This document shows, in pieces, positions 45,176 through 52,884 of a stretch of DNA of 64,000 nucleotides. Where the stretch lies: NCBI GenBank assembly GCA_018970765.1, contig JAGWVT010000001.1, positions 94,036 to 158,035 of the forward strand, written 5' to 3'. A program made the position numbers and the translations under genes. The notes beneath the pieces were generated by a model that searched no databases, was not told where the DNA came from, and was given only the letters and a program-made list of their open reading frames with translations. Each line of letters opens with the position of its first letter. The first letter of the stretch is position 1. Origin of the DNA: Actinomycetales bacterium (lineage in GTDB: Bacteria; Actinomycetota; Actinomycetes; S36-B12).

Positions 45176-46255
45176 GTGCCAAGCCTGGACCTGCAGGACG
45201 ACGTGGTGGGCCTGACCGCCGCGCTCGTTGACATTCCGAGTGAATCGCACCACGAGCAGCAGATCACCGACCTTGTCGAGCAGGCGCTACGCGCGCTATC
45301 TGGGCTCGAGGTACACCGAGTGGGCAATGTGGTCGTCGCGAGCACCGACCGCGGACATGCCGAGCGTGTGGTGCTGGCCGGCCACCTCGACACTGTCCCG
45401 TCCGCAGGGAACCTGCCGCACCGGATCGTAGACGGCTGGATGTGGGGGCTCGGCACCGTAGACATGAAGGGTGGTGTGGCGGTCCTGCTTCGCATGGCCC
45501 GGCTGGCCAGCCAGGCCGCGCAAGATCTGCGACGAGATATCACCTGCGTGCTGTACGACTGCGAGGAAGTTGCTGCCGAATTCAACGGGCTGCACCGACT
45601 CGTGCAGACTCAACCGGAGTTGCTGTCCGCTGATCTGGCGATCCTGCTGGAACCAACCGAGAGTCTCGTCGAAGCCGGTTGCCAGGGGACGCTGCGCGCC
45701 GTTGTCGAGATTCCGGGTGTTCGCGCCCATAGCGCGCGATCCTGGCTCGGGGTGAACGCAATCCATGCGACAACCGACGTACTGAACCGGCTCGGCGCCT
45801 ACCAAGCGCGCCAGCCGTTTGTGGATGGCCTGCAATACCGCGAAGGCCTCAGTGCGGTTGGGATCAGTGGAGGTGTCGCCGGCAACGTCATTCCGGATTC
45901 CTGTGCGGTGACGGTGAACTACCGCTTCGCCCCCGATCGATCGCCTGAGCAGGCCACCGACCACGTGCGCGAGGTGTTTGCCGGCTACGCCGTGCGCATC
46001 GACGATGTCGCCCCCGGTGCTCGACCGGGTGCAGACCAGCCGCTCGTGCGGGAGTTCATCGATGCCTGTGGGCAGCCGGCACGAGCAAAGTTGGGCTGGA
46101 CGGATGTTGCCCGATTCACCGCCCTGGGCATCCCGGCCCTGAACTTCGGGCCGGGAAACCCCGGGCTGGCGCATGCCTCGGATGAGCGCGTCGAGATCGA
46201 GCAGATCCGCCAGTGCGAGTCTGTTCTCCGGCGCTGGTTGACGCGTGCCAACTGA
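45176..46255 (+). CDS. dapE: Succinyl-diaminopimelate desuccinylase
   Basis: 359 residues from the GTG at 45176, fixed by its -10 spacing; the frame extends 44 codons further through dapD without support. M20 peptidase fold: [13 protein letters not shown] (zinc His about 70), [25 protein letters not shown] and the dimerisation domain with [12 protein letters not shown]. It releases succinate to give LL-diaminopimelate for lysine and peptidoglycan. GPGN...AH in the C-terminus carries the last metal ligand. Confidence 0.93.
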   Translation: MPSLDLQDDVVGLTAALVDIPSESHHEQQITDLVEQALRALSGLEVHRVGNVVVASTDRGHAERVVLAGHLDTVPSAGNLPHRIVDGWMWGLGTVDMKGGVAVLLRMARLASQAAQDLRRDITCVLYDCEEVAAEFNGLHRLVQTQPELLSADLAILLEPTESLVEAGCQGTLRAVVEIPGVRAHSARSWLGVNAIHATTDVLNRLGAYQARQPFVDGLQYREGLSAVGISGGVAGNVIPDSCAVTVNYRFAPDRSPEQATDHVREVFAGYAVRIDDVAPGARPGADQPLVREFIDACGQPARAKLGWTDVARFTALGIPALNFGPGNPGLAHASDERVEIEQIRQCESVLRRWLTRAN

Positions 46256-46260
46256 CCTGA

Positions 46261-46803
46261 CTACTGCTTAATCGCCTCGACGTCGAACTGCAGCTTCACG
46301 GTGTCGCTGACCAACACGCCACCGGTCTCCAGGGCGACGTTCCAGGTTAGGCCGAAGTCCTTGCGGCTGATCTCGGCCTCGCCTTCGAAGCCAATGCGGG
46401 TGCCACCCCAGGGATCTCCGCCCACGCCGAGGAGTTCAAACGTCACCGGCACCGACTGGGTTGTCCCCTTGATGGTGAGATCGCCGGTCACGACGAACGC
46501 ACTGCCCTGTACCTGAACATCGGTCGAGGTGAATGTGATGGTGGGGAAGTTCTCGACGTCGAGGAAGTCCGCGGACTTCAAGTGACCGTCGCGATCGGCA
46601 TTCTCGGTCGTGATTGATGCGGTCTCGATTGTCAGTTCGGCGCGTGAAGTTGCCGGGCTGGCACCGTCGAGGCTGAGCGTGCCGCTGAATGCGCTGAATC
46701 GTCCACGAACTTTGGCCACCATGGCATGGCGAGCCGAGAAGCCGATGGTCGTATGCGTTGGGTCGATTGTCCACAGACCGGACGTGGCAGTGAGATCGCT
46801 CAT
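46261..46803 (-). CDS. YceI family lipid-binding protein
   Basis: 180 residues of a lipocalin-like YceI domain: WTIDPTHTTIGFSARHAMVAKVRGRF, SADFLDVENFPTITFTST and a C-terminal RIGFEGEAEISRKDFGLTWN. There is no signal peptide, so unlike E. coli YceI it is probably cytoplasmic. Family members bind polyisoprenoids or related amphiphiles. Ribosome binding site GAAAGG. A palindrome lies over the predicted transcription start. Confidence 0.88.
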   Translation of the reverse strand: MSDLTATSGLWTIDPTHTTIGFSARHAMVAKVRGRFSAFSGTLSLDGASPATSRAELTIETASITTENADRDGHLKSADFLDVENFPTITFTSTDVQVQGSAFVVTGDLTIKGTTQSVPVTFELLGVGGDPWGGTRIGFEGEAEISRKDFGLTWNVALETGGVLVSDTVKLQFDVEAIKQ

Positions 46804-46833
46804 CGTGCACCTTTCGAAAGAGGGAAAGAGGTA

Positions 46834-46853
46834 GTTGAACTTTCAACAGTCTA
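46834..46853 (-). promoter_or_regulatory. Promoter and palindromic operator of the YceI gene
   Basis: GTTGAA-CT-TTCAAC is a perfect dyad at 46834-46847; immediately upstream on the minus strand is TAGACT (46848-46853) with TTGCGG 17 bases before it. The predicted start point (about 46841) falls in the centre of the dyad, so a bound repressor, perhaps MarR-like, would block initiation. Confidence 0.55.
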
Positions 46854-46930
46854 GCGAACGGTGAGCGCACCGCAACTGCCGGGGGCGCGAACTCGCGCCA
46901 TCGACGACCTCAGCGTGGTGTGATGGGGCG

Positions 46931-47176
46931 GTGACCGTCCTTTTCGTAGTCCTCGTGGTTGTCATGATCGGCCTGATCGGGTTGGCCGCGGTAGGTCGAC
47001 TGGGTGAGCTGCCTGCCGCCGAGCCCGATCTGCGCCCTGATCGATGGGATGGTCACCCGGCATTCGACGTGGTGCTCCGGGGCTACCGGATGGACGAAGT
47101 AGACGCTGTTGTGGCCACCCTGCAGCGTGAAGTGGCCGATCTGAAGGCCGAGTTGGCTGCCCGCCAGGATGCCTGA
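46931..47176 (+). CDS. Small membrane protein with a DivIVA-like C-terminus
   Basis: 81 residues. One N-terminal membrane helix (TVLFVVLVVVMIGLIGLAAVG), a proline-rich linker and a short C-terminus FDVVLRGYRMDEVDAVVATLQREVADLKAELA, which matches the DivIVA N-terminal signature (F..v.rGY...EVD.fl) leading into a short coiled coil. A role at curved membranes or the pole is possible. GTG start. Neighbouring DUF3117 gene and position match the Rv1209-Rv1211 region. Confidence 0.65.
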   Translation: MTVLFVVLVVVMIGLIGLAAVGRLGELPAAEPDLRPDRWDGHPAFDVVLRGYRMDEVDAVVATLQREVADLKAELAARQDA

Positions 47177-47272
47177 GTGGCTGCAGACCTCCCCCGATAG
47201 GCCAGTCGCCCCCGTGTAGGGGATAATTGCCAGGCCCGGCAGGTGCCCGGGTGAACCGCGAGAGGGGTGGCC

Positions 47273-47443
47273 ATGGCCGCGATGAAGCCGCGAACGGGCG
47301 ATGGCCCGCTCGAGGTGACCAAGGAAGGGCGCGGCTACGTCATGCGAGTGCCCCTCGAGGGCGGCGGACGCCTTGTGGTCGAACTCAACGGAGAAGAGGC
47401 CAAGGACCTGGGGGAGAAGCTCCTGGCCCACTTCGGCGGCTAG
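47273..47443 (+). CDS. DUF3117 family small protein
   Basis: 56 residues, MAAMKPRTGDGPLEVTKEGR at the start and LGEKLLAHFGG at the end, an almost invariant small actinobacterial protein (Rv1211 type) with four beta strands and a C-terminal helix. The ribosome binding site GAGAGGGG precedes the ATG. The function is unknown; the strong conservation implies a core role. GATAAT at 47222-47227 is a possible -10. Confidence 0.85.
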   Translation: MAAMKPRTGDGPLEVTKEGRGYVMRVPLEGGGRLVVELNGEEAKDLGEKLLAHFGG

Positions 47444-47471
47444 CCGACCGGCCCTTCGTTCCCGCGCGGTC

Positions 47472-48152
47472 CTAACCAGGCGGTCCCAACCAGGTCGCCA
47501 CCAGCAACCCGTCGTCAACCGGAATCATGGCGCCCAGCCACCGGTCGTCGCCATGCACCGAACGAACCAATTCCTCCATGGCATCGGCTTCGTCTTGGTG
47601 TGCGCCCGCACGACGGCTCAGCGTCGTTCCCGCCCGGTTCTGCTGCAGGTACCCCAGCACCGAGGCGAAGGCCACGATCCCACCCGGCCGAAGCAGGCGG
47701 GCAGCCTGATGCAGGATGGCCGGATACTCGGTCCGATCCGCGTCTGCCACGACCATGTCGTAGGCGGCGTCGGCCAGTCTCGGCAACACCTGTAGCGCTC
47801 GCCCCGCAATGAGCCGAGTGCGCACGTGGTCGTAGCCCAGCGCGGCGAACGTCTCCCGGGCCACTCGCTGGTGCTCGGCTTCGACGTCGATAGTCGTCAG
47901 CGTTCCCGAATCGCCAAGGGCTGCCAGCAGTGCGGATCCGGAAACTCCCGTGCCGGTCCCCACTTCAACCACTGCCTGCGCGCCCTGGGTCACCGCCATC
48001 AGGCGGAGCAGAGCAGCCATGCCGCGACCCATGGGAGTGCAACCCAACTCCTGCGCACGCTCCCGGGCGTCACGGACCGCCTCGACCTCGTCCAACCACT
48101 CCTCAGGGTCGGCCCAGGCCGGGACGTGGGCCGCATCACGGCCTGAATGCAT
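47472..48152 (-). CDS. SAM-dependent O-methyltransferase
   Basis: 226 residues from the ATG at 48152; the frame continues further upstream through the promoter region but that part is not credible. Class I methyltransferase of the caffeoyl-CoA type: VVEVGTGTGVSGSALLAAL (SAM-binding motif I), TTIDVEAEHQRVARETF (acidic residue for the ribose) and VVADADRTEYPAIL (metal-site Asp). The substrate is unknown. It is divergent from the HtrA-like protease, as Rv1220c is from sigE-rseA-htrA in mycobacteria, but sigE and rseA are absent here. Confidence 0.85.
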   Translation of the reverse strand: MHSGRDAAHVPAWADPEEWLDEVEAVRDARERAQELGCTPMGRGMAALLRLMAVTQGAQAVVEVGTGTGVSGSALLAALGDSGTLTTIDVEAEHQRVARETFAALGYDHVRTRLIAGRALQVLPRLADAAYDMVVADADRTEYPAILHQAARLLRPGGIVAFASVLGYLQQNRAGTTLSRRAGAHQDEADAMEELVRSVHGDDRWLGAMIPVDDGLLVATWLGPPG

Positions 48153-48190
48153 GCTGATGGGTACCTCCGGTGCGCCGTGCGTAGAAAAGC

Positions 48191-48200
48191 AGCCTAGCCT
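48191..48200. promoter_or_regulatory. Bidirectional -10 unit for the O-methyltransferase and protease genes
   Basis: AGCCTAGCCT. The minus strand reads TAGGCT (48191-48196) with a predicted leader of about 32 bases carrying GGAGG, the plus strand TAGCCT (48195-48200), 6 bases before the GTG of a short upstream reading frame. Confidence 0.55.
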
Positions 48201-48206
48201 TGTCCT

Positions 48207-48230
48207 GTGACCGGTGAGTGGACCCGATGA
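48207..48230 (+). CDS. Leaderless 7-codon upstream ORF before the HtrA-like protease
   Basis: GTG at 48207 is exactly 6 bases after TAGCCT and opens a frame encoding MTGEWTR. Its stop TGA overlaps the protease ATG (ATGA at 48227-48230). Ribosomes loading on the leaderless GTG would terminate on the protease start, so the peptide could drive coupled initiation. The peptide itself may have no role. GTG at 48218 is an alternative protease start. Confidence 0.5.
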   Translation: MTGEWTR

Positions 48231-49507
48231 GCGACCAGCCCCCCATGCTCCCGCCGTGGGCCCCACCGGCGCCGACCGCAGCACCCCCGTTGCCACCCGA
48301 TCCGGGAACCAGTGGTTTCACCTCGGCGACCTATGGGTCTGGTGGTTCGGTCAACCCCACCTACCCGACGGGTCCGCACCCGGCACATGCTGCACCGCGG
48401 CGCGGCCTAGGTGCCTTCGCCGTGGTCTTGGTCTCGGCAGTCACTGCGCTCATCGTGGGGGCAGTGAGTGGGCTCGCCGGCTACGTGCTGGGTCGCAGTG
48501 TGGATGCCTCCCGCGTCGCCGTGGCCAGTGCAGTACCCGTGACCGCTTCGGTCGAGGAGCCGGCACCGGTGGTGGCCCCCGCACCCATTCCAGGGAATTC
48601 GATCGCGTCAATTGTCTCCACGGCATTGCCGTCGGTGGTGTCGATCGTGATCGAGGGAGCTAGCCAGTCGGGCAGCGGGTCGGGGTTCGTTCTTCGAGAT
48701 GACGGCTACATCGTCACCAACCATCACGTCGTCGAACTGGCCGAGAGTGGTGGCTCCATCACAGTCGTCTTCAACGATGGCACGAAACAGCCCGGCACGG
48801 TGGTTGGGTCGAATTCCGAATACGACCTTGCCGTGGTGAAAGTGCCAACCGAGGGACTCGCCGACGTGCTGAAGCCCATGCCGATAGGCGATTCGGGTGC
48901 GGTCAACGTGGGAGACCCGGTGATTGCGATCGGTGCTCCGCTCGGCCTCGATGGCACAGTGACTTCGGGGATCATCAGTGCGGTAGATCGTCCGGTCACG
49001 GCGGGAGTTCAGGGCAGCGAGTCCTACATCAACGCCATCCAGACCGATGCCGCGATCAACCCGGGCAACTCCGGCGGGCCGCTGCTCAACGCGGCGGGCC
49101 AAGTTATCGGGGTCAACTCGGCGATCGCCACGCTTGCTCTCGGCGAAGGCGGCAGTATCGGCCTGGGCTTTGCGATCCCGGTCAATTCCGTCCGGCGCAT
49201 CGCGGACGAGATCATCACGACGGGGTCGTCATCGACACCGATCATCGGGGTGACTCTGGACCTGAGCTTCACGGACAGCGGGGCTCGACTTCGTGACGTC
49301 AATCCCGGCGGTCCGTCTGAACTGGCCGGCCTGCTGACCGGGGACATCATCGTTCGGGTGAACGACCGCATCATTGACGATGCGACGGAACTCGTCGTGG
49401 CCATCCGCAGTTTTGCCCCAGGCGACACCATCAGCCTGGGCTATCTGCGCAACGGCCAAGAGGGTTCGGTCAACGTGACCCTCGGCTCCTCGGCGACGAC
49501 GAACTAG
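48227..49507 (+). CDS. Membrane-anchored HtrA-like S1C serine protease with PDZ domain
   Basis: 426 residues. A Pro-rich cytoplasmic N-terminus (about 1-60), one membrane helix (about 63-90), a trypsin-like domain with the triad His in TNHHVVE (about 166), Asp in YDLAVVKV (about 200) and Ser in NPGNSGGPLL (about 282), and one C-terminal PDZ domain (GVTLDL to VTLGSS). It degrades or refolds proteins outside the membrane. It is followed by tatB after 13 bases, the conserved htrA-tatB order. Confidence 0.93.
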   Translation: MSDQPPMLPPWAPPAPTAAPPLPPDPGTSGFTSATYGSGGSVNPTYPTGPHPAHAAPRRGLGAFAVVLVSAVTALIVGAVSGLAGYVLGRSVDASRVAVASAVPVTASVEEPAPVVAPAPIPGNSIASIVSTALPSVVSIVIEGASQSGSGSGFVLRDDGYIVTNHHVVELAESGGSITVVFNDGTKQPGTVVGSNSEYDLAVVKVPTEGLADVLKPMPIGDSGAVNVGDPVIAIGAPLGLDGTVTSGIISAVDRPVTAGVQGSESYINAIQTDAAINPGNSGGPLLNAAGQVIGVNSAIATLALGEGGSIGLGFAIPVNSVRRIADEIITTGSSSTPIIGVTLDLSFTDSGARLRDVNPGGPSELAGLLTGDIIVRVNDRIIDDATELVVAIRSFAPGDTISLGYLRNGQEGSVNVTLGSSATTN

Positions 49508-49520
49508 GGGCACGCCCACC

Positions 49521-49847
49521 ATGTTCGATATCGGCATCGGAGAGATCCTTGTCCTCGCGGTCGTGGGGCTGTTGGTCTTTGGTCCAGAGCGACTTCCCAA
49601 GGCTGCCGCCCAAGCAGGGCAGTGGCTGCGACGGGTTCGGGAACTTGGCCAATCGGCGCGGCAGGACCTCGTGCAGTCTGCTGGGATTGATTTGCAGGAC
49701 ACGATGGACTCGGTACGTGGGCTACGAGACCTGCATCCGCGGCGCTTGGCCACGAGTCTTCTCGCTGATGACCCGCCGGCAACGCCCGGGGGATCGTCCA
49801 CGCAACCAAACACGGCAGCGCCTCGGTTCGATCCGGACGCGACCTGA
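49521..49847 (+). CDS. tatB: Sec-independent translocase subunit TatB
   Basis: 108 residues. N-terminal MFDIGIGEILVLAVVGLLVFGPERLPKAA contains the short membrane helix, hinge FGPERLP and amphipathic helix; the rest is polar and Pro-rich. TatB with TatC recognises twin-arginine signal peptides. Located directly after the protease as in Rv1223-Rv1224; the length and Gly-Ile-Gly-Glu start separate it from TatA. Confidence 0.92.
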   Translation: MFDIGIGEILVLAVVGLLVFGPERLPKAAAQAGQWLRRVRELGQSARQDLVQSAGIDLQDTMDSVRGLRDLHPRRLATSLLADDPPATPGGSSTQPNTAAPRFDPDAT

Positions 49848-49858
49848 AGAGTGCCTTC

Positions 49859-51004
49859 CTAGCGCGAGTTCGGCGTCAAGCCCAGGGACATGCCCACCAG
49901 ACTGCGCTTGCTCAGTGATGCCGCCAAGGTGCGCAGAGCCTCACCTGCCGCGGACTGTGGTGCGCTTAGGACGAGTGGCCGACCGTCGTCGCCTCCGGTG
50001 CGCAGGGCCACATCGAATGGAATCTGGGCGAGTAGCGGCACGTTGACCCCGATGACCTTGCCGATCTGTTCGGCAACCAAGGCGCCACCGCCCATGCCAA
50101 AGAGGTCAACCGGTTCACCGCAGTGCGGGCAGGCGAATGCGCTCATATTCTCGATGACGCCGGCAACACGCTGTTTGGTCTGTTCGGCCAGGGTGCCGGC
50201 GCGAACGGCCACATCAGCGGCAGCTGGCTGCGGGGTCGTGACCACAATCAACTCGGCCTGCGGCAGAAGCTGCGCAGTTGAGATCGCAATGTCGCCGGTC
50301 CCTGGTGGCAGGTCGAGGAGCAGCACATCAAGGTCCCCCCACCACACGTCAGTGAGGAATTGCTCGAGTGCACGGTGCAGCATGGGGCCGCGGAAAGCTA
50401 CCGGTTGCAACGCGCCACCGGGTTTGAAGGGCAGCATTGACATGACGCGAACGCCGTGACCGATGGGCGGCATGATCATGCCCTCTACCATCGTTGGCGC
50501 GCCAGTAGCGCCCAACAGTCGCGGGATGGAGTGCCCGTAGATGTCGGCATCGAGCAGCCCCACGGCTAGTCCCTGATCGGCCATCGCGGCAGCAAGGTTC
50601 GCGGTGATCGACGACTTGCCCACGCCCCCCTTACCGGATGCGATCGCGTAGACGCGCGTCAGTGACCCGGGTCGATTGAACGGAATGTCCTTGGCATCGT
50701 GACCGCGCAGCGTGTTGCGTAGGTTTGCGCGCTGCTCATCGCTCATCACGTCGAGATTCACGGTCACCTGGCTGACCCCAACGACCGCACCGACAGCGGC
50801 CTGCACGCGATTTGTGATGGTTTCACGCATGGGGCAACCGGCGACCGTCAGCCAGACCTCTACGGTCACTCGGCCATTACCGTGATCCTTAACACCCTTC
50901 ACCATGCCGAGATCGGTGATCGGACGATTGATCTCCGGATCCAGCACTGTGGCCAGTGCCGCCTGGATTGCTGCCGGATCCACGGTGATCGAGTTGCGTG
51001 ACAT
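49859..51004 (-). CDS. mrp: Mrp/NBP35 (ApbC) family iron-sulfur carrier P-loop ATPase
   Basis: 381 residues. N-terminal MIP18/DUF59 domain (LDPEINRPITDLGMVKGV) and ParA-like ATPase with deviant Walker A GKGGVGKS at 124-131, DADIYGHSIPRLLG, and the Cys pair of ENMSAFACPHCGEPVDLFG that bridges a 4Fe-4S cluster in a dimer. It delivers clusters to apo-proteins. ATG start with TAGCAT 6 bases upstream. Located downstream of tatB as in Rv1229c. Confidence 0.94.
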   Translation of the reverse strand: MSRNSITVDPAAIQAALATVLDPEINRPITDLGMVKGVKDHGNGRVTVEVWLTVAGCPMRETITNRVQAAVGAVVGVSQVTVNLDVMSDEQRANLRNTLRGHDAKDIPFNRPGSLTRVYAIASGKGGVGKSSITANLAAAMADQGLAVGLLDADIYGHSIPRLLGATGAPTMVEGMIMPPIGHGVRVMSMLPFKPGGALQPVAFRGPMLHRALEQFLTDVWWGDLDVLLLDLPPGTGDIAISTAQLLPQAELIVVTTPQPAAADVAVRAGTLAEQTKQRVAGVIENMSAFACPHCGEPVDLFGMGGGALVAEQIGKVIGVNVPLLAQIPFDVALRTGGDDGRPLVLSAPQSAAGEALRTLAASLSKRSLVGMSLGLTPNSR

Positions 51005-51010
51005 GCCTTG

Positions 51011-51016
51011 ATGCTA
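51011..51016 (-). promoter_or_regulatory. -10 element of a leaderless promoter for mrp
   Basis: TAGCAT on the minus strand ends 6 bases before the ATG at 51004. Confidence 0.55.
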
Positions 51017-51051
51017 TTGGCCGATCGTCGAACCGGCTCACCGCGAGTGGT

Positions 51052-51588
51052 TCAAGCGTTGAGGTTGGTATCGCCTTCTGCGGTGGTTGCCGCGTCGTTC
51101 TGCGATTCAAGGGCGTCGAGCAGCTCTCGCAGTTCCCCGCGCAGGTAGTCGCGCGTGGCCACTTCGCCGAGCGCAAGGCGAAGTGCCGCAATCTCGCGGG
51201 CCAGGTACTCACTGTCAGCAAGGAGTCGTTCAGTACGTTGCCGGTCTTCCTGGTACTGCACGCGATCGCGGTCAGCCTGACGATTCTGCGCGAGCAGGAT
51301 CAGCGGAGCAGCGTAGGAGGCCTGCAGTGACAGCACGAGTGTCAGCAGGATGAATGGGTAGGGATCGAAGCGAAGGTCAGCAGGTGCCAGCGAGTTCCAC
51401 AGCAACCAGCTGACCACCACCACCGTCATCCAGGCAATGAACGCCCAGGAACCGATGTAGCGGGCCACCTTCTCTGACAACCTGCCGAAACGTTCCGGAT
51501 CGTAGGCATCGCGCAAGGAGATGCCACGGTCACGTGGCACGTCCATCCGCTGTCCGCGAGTCCCGCGAATTGGTCCGCGCCTAGCCAT
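51052..51588 (-). CDS. DUF1003 family membrane protein
   Basis: 178 residues from the ATG at 51588, overlapping the upstream gene by 8 bases. After a basic N-terminus come two helices, GSWAFIAWMTVVVVSWLLWN and PFILLTLVLSLQASYAAPLILL, joined by the LRFDPYPFILLTLVLS element diagnostic of DUF1003, and a long coiled-coil tail (QNRQADRDRVQYQEDRQ). The function is unknown; pairing with a PRC/MgtE_N/CBS gene is common in actinobacteria. Confidence 0.88.
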   Translation of the reverse strand: MARRGPIRGTRGQRMDVPRDRGISLRDAYDPERFGRLSEKVARYIGSWAFIAWMTVVVVSWLLWNSLAPADLRFDPYPFILLTLVLSLQASYAAPLILLAQNRQADRDRVQYQEDRQRTERLLADSEYLAREIAALRLALGEVATRDYLRGELRELLDALESQNDAATTAEGDTNLNA

Positions 51589-52834
51589 CGACGTCAGAAC
51601 CTTCGGTATGGCGCCAGTCGGCGGGCAGCATGTGGTCAATGACGTCATCCACCGTTACCGCACCGAGCAGGCGTTGGTGTTCGTCGACGACGGGCAGGGC
51701 CACCAGGTTGTAGGCGGCGAAGGTTCGCGTGACCTCGCCAAGGGGTGCCTGCGGTCCTATCGGAACTAGGTTGGCATCGACGATTGCCGAAACCAGGGTC
51801 CCGGGTGGTTCGCGCAGCATGCGCTGGAAGTGACAGGTTCCCAAATACCGACCCGTGGGCGTCTCCGTCGGTGATCGTGTGACGTACACCTGCGAGGCCA
51901 GTGCCGGTGATAGGTCGGCATTGCGAATCTGTGCCAGCGCTTCCGCAACGGTGGCGTCGGCTGGCAACACAATGGGCTCGGTGGTCATCATGCCGCCGGC
52001 AGAGAAGTCGTCGTAGCTCAACAGGCGTCGGATGTCTTCGGCATCCTCCGGCTCCATCCGCTCCAACAGGTCTGCGGCTTGATCAGGTGGCAGTTCACTG
52101 ATCAGGTCGGCTGCGTCGCCGGGGTCCATCTCTTCGAGTACGTCTGCAGCACGCTCGGCCTCAAGTGCCTGCATGATCTCGACCTGATCGTCCTCAGGGA
52201 GTTCCTCAAGGACGTCGGCGAGCTGCTCGTCATCGAGTTCCCTTGCCACCTCGAGTCGTCGCTTGGTTGACAACTGGTGCAGCAGGGTGGCGATATCCGC
52301 GGCACGCATATTCGAGACGCTGGCGAGTAACTGTTCGGCCGGCTGAACCTCGGCGGGCAGACTGAGCCCACTGACCGCATCCCAGGGCACGGTGCGTCGA
52401 TTGCCGCGACGCAGCGCACCGCCGCCTTGGCGGACGAACAACTGCGTCACCAGCCAATCCTGTGTTCTGGTCTGCTCGACGCCAACGTCGAGAACCGTGA
52501 CGATGCTGTGATCGGTCGTCAGTTGTACGGAACGATCCAGGATCTCGGCGAGGACCAGCGTCTCATTCGGGCGCTGTACAAAGCGCCGCAGGTTCAGTGC
52601 GCCCGTGACGATCACTTGACCGGCATCGATTGCCGTCACTTTCGTCATGGGCACGAAGATGCGTCGCCTTGGTTGCACCTCGACGACAAGGCCGGTCAAT
52701 CGTGGTGGATTGATCCCCACGCGGAGCACGACGATGGCATCGCGTACCTTGCCAACCTGGTCACCATTCGTGTCGAACACACCGAGACCCGACATGCGAG
52801 CCAGGAAGACCCGAGTGGGCGTGCCGGTGGTCAC
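51581..52834 (-). CDS. PRC-barrel/MgtE_N/CBS domain protein, no membrane part
   Basis: 417 residues. An N-terminal PRC-barrel-like domain (about 10-160), an MgtE-type superhelical N domain made of LADVLEELPEDDQVEIMQAL and ADLLERMEPEDAEDIRRLL repeats (about 180-285) and two CBS domains (about 290-405). The transmembrane channel of MgtE is absent, so it is a soluble magnesium- or nucleotide-sensing relative rather than a transporter. Followed by DUF1003 with an 8-base overlap (Rv1232c-Rv1233c order). GTG start, leaderless by spacing. Confidence 0.87.
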   Translation of the reverse strand: MTTGTPTRVFLARMSGLGVFDTNGDQVGKVRDAIVVLRVGINPPRLTGLVVEVQPRRRIFVPMTKVTAIDAGQVIVTGALNLRRFVQRPNETLVLAEILDRSVQLTTDHSIVTVLDVGVEQTRTQDWLVTQLFVRQGGGALRRGNRRTVPWDAVSGLSLPAEVQPAEQLLASVSNMRAADIATLLHQLSTKRRLEVARELDDEQLADVLEELPEDDQVEIMQALEAERAADVLEEMDPGDAADLISELPPDQAADLLERMEPEDAEDIRRLLSYDDFSAGGMMTTEPIVLPADATVAEALAQIRNADLSPALASQVYVTRSPTETPTGRYLGTCHFQRMLREPPGTLVSAIVDANLVPIGPQAPLGEVTRTFAAYNLVALPVVDEHQRLLGAVTVDDVIDHMLPADWRHTEGSDVDG

Positions 52835-52840
52835 GCTGGA

Positions 52841-52850
52841 AGGCTACCTT
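52841..52850. promoter_or_regulatory. Bidirectional -10 unit for the MgtE_N/CBS and EamA genes
   Basis: AGGCTACCTT. The minus strand TAGCCT (52841-52846) ends 6 bases before the GTG at 52834; the plus strand TACCTT (52845-52850) would start transcription about 28 bases before the EamA ATG. Confidence 0.5.
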
Positions 52851-52884
52851 CGCGGTGCCGTATTGAGTGGGAAGTGGAGGTGCC

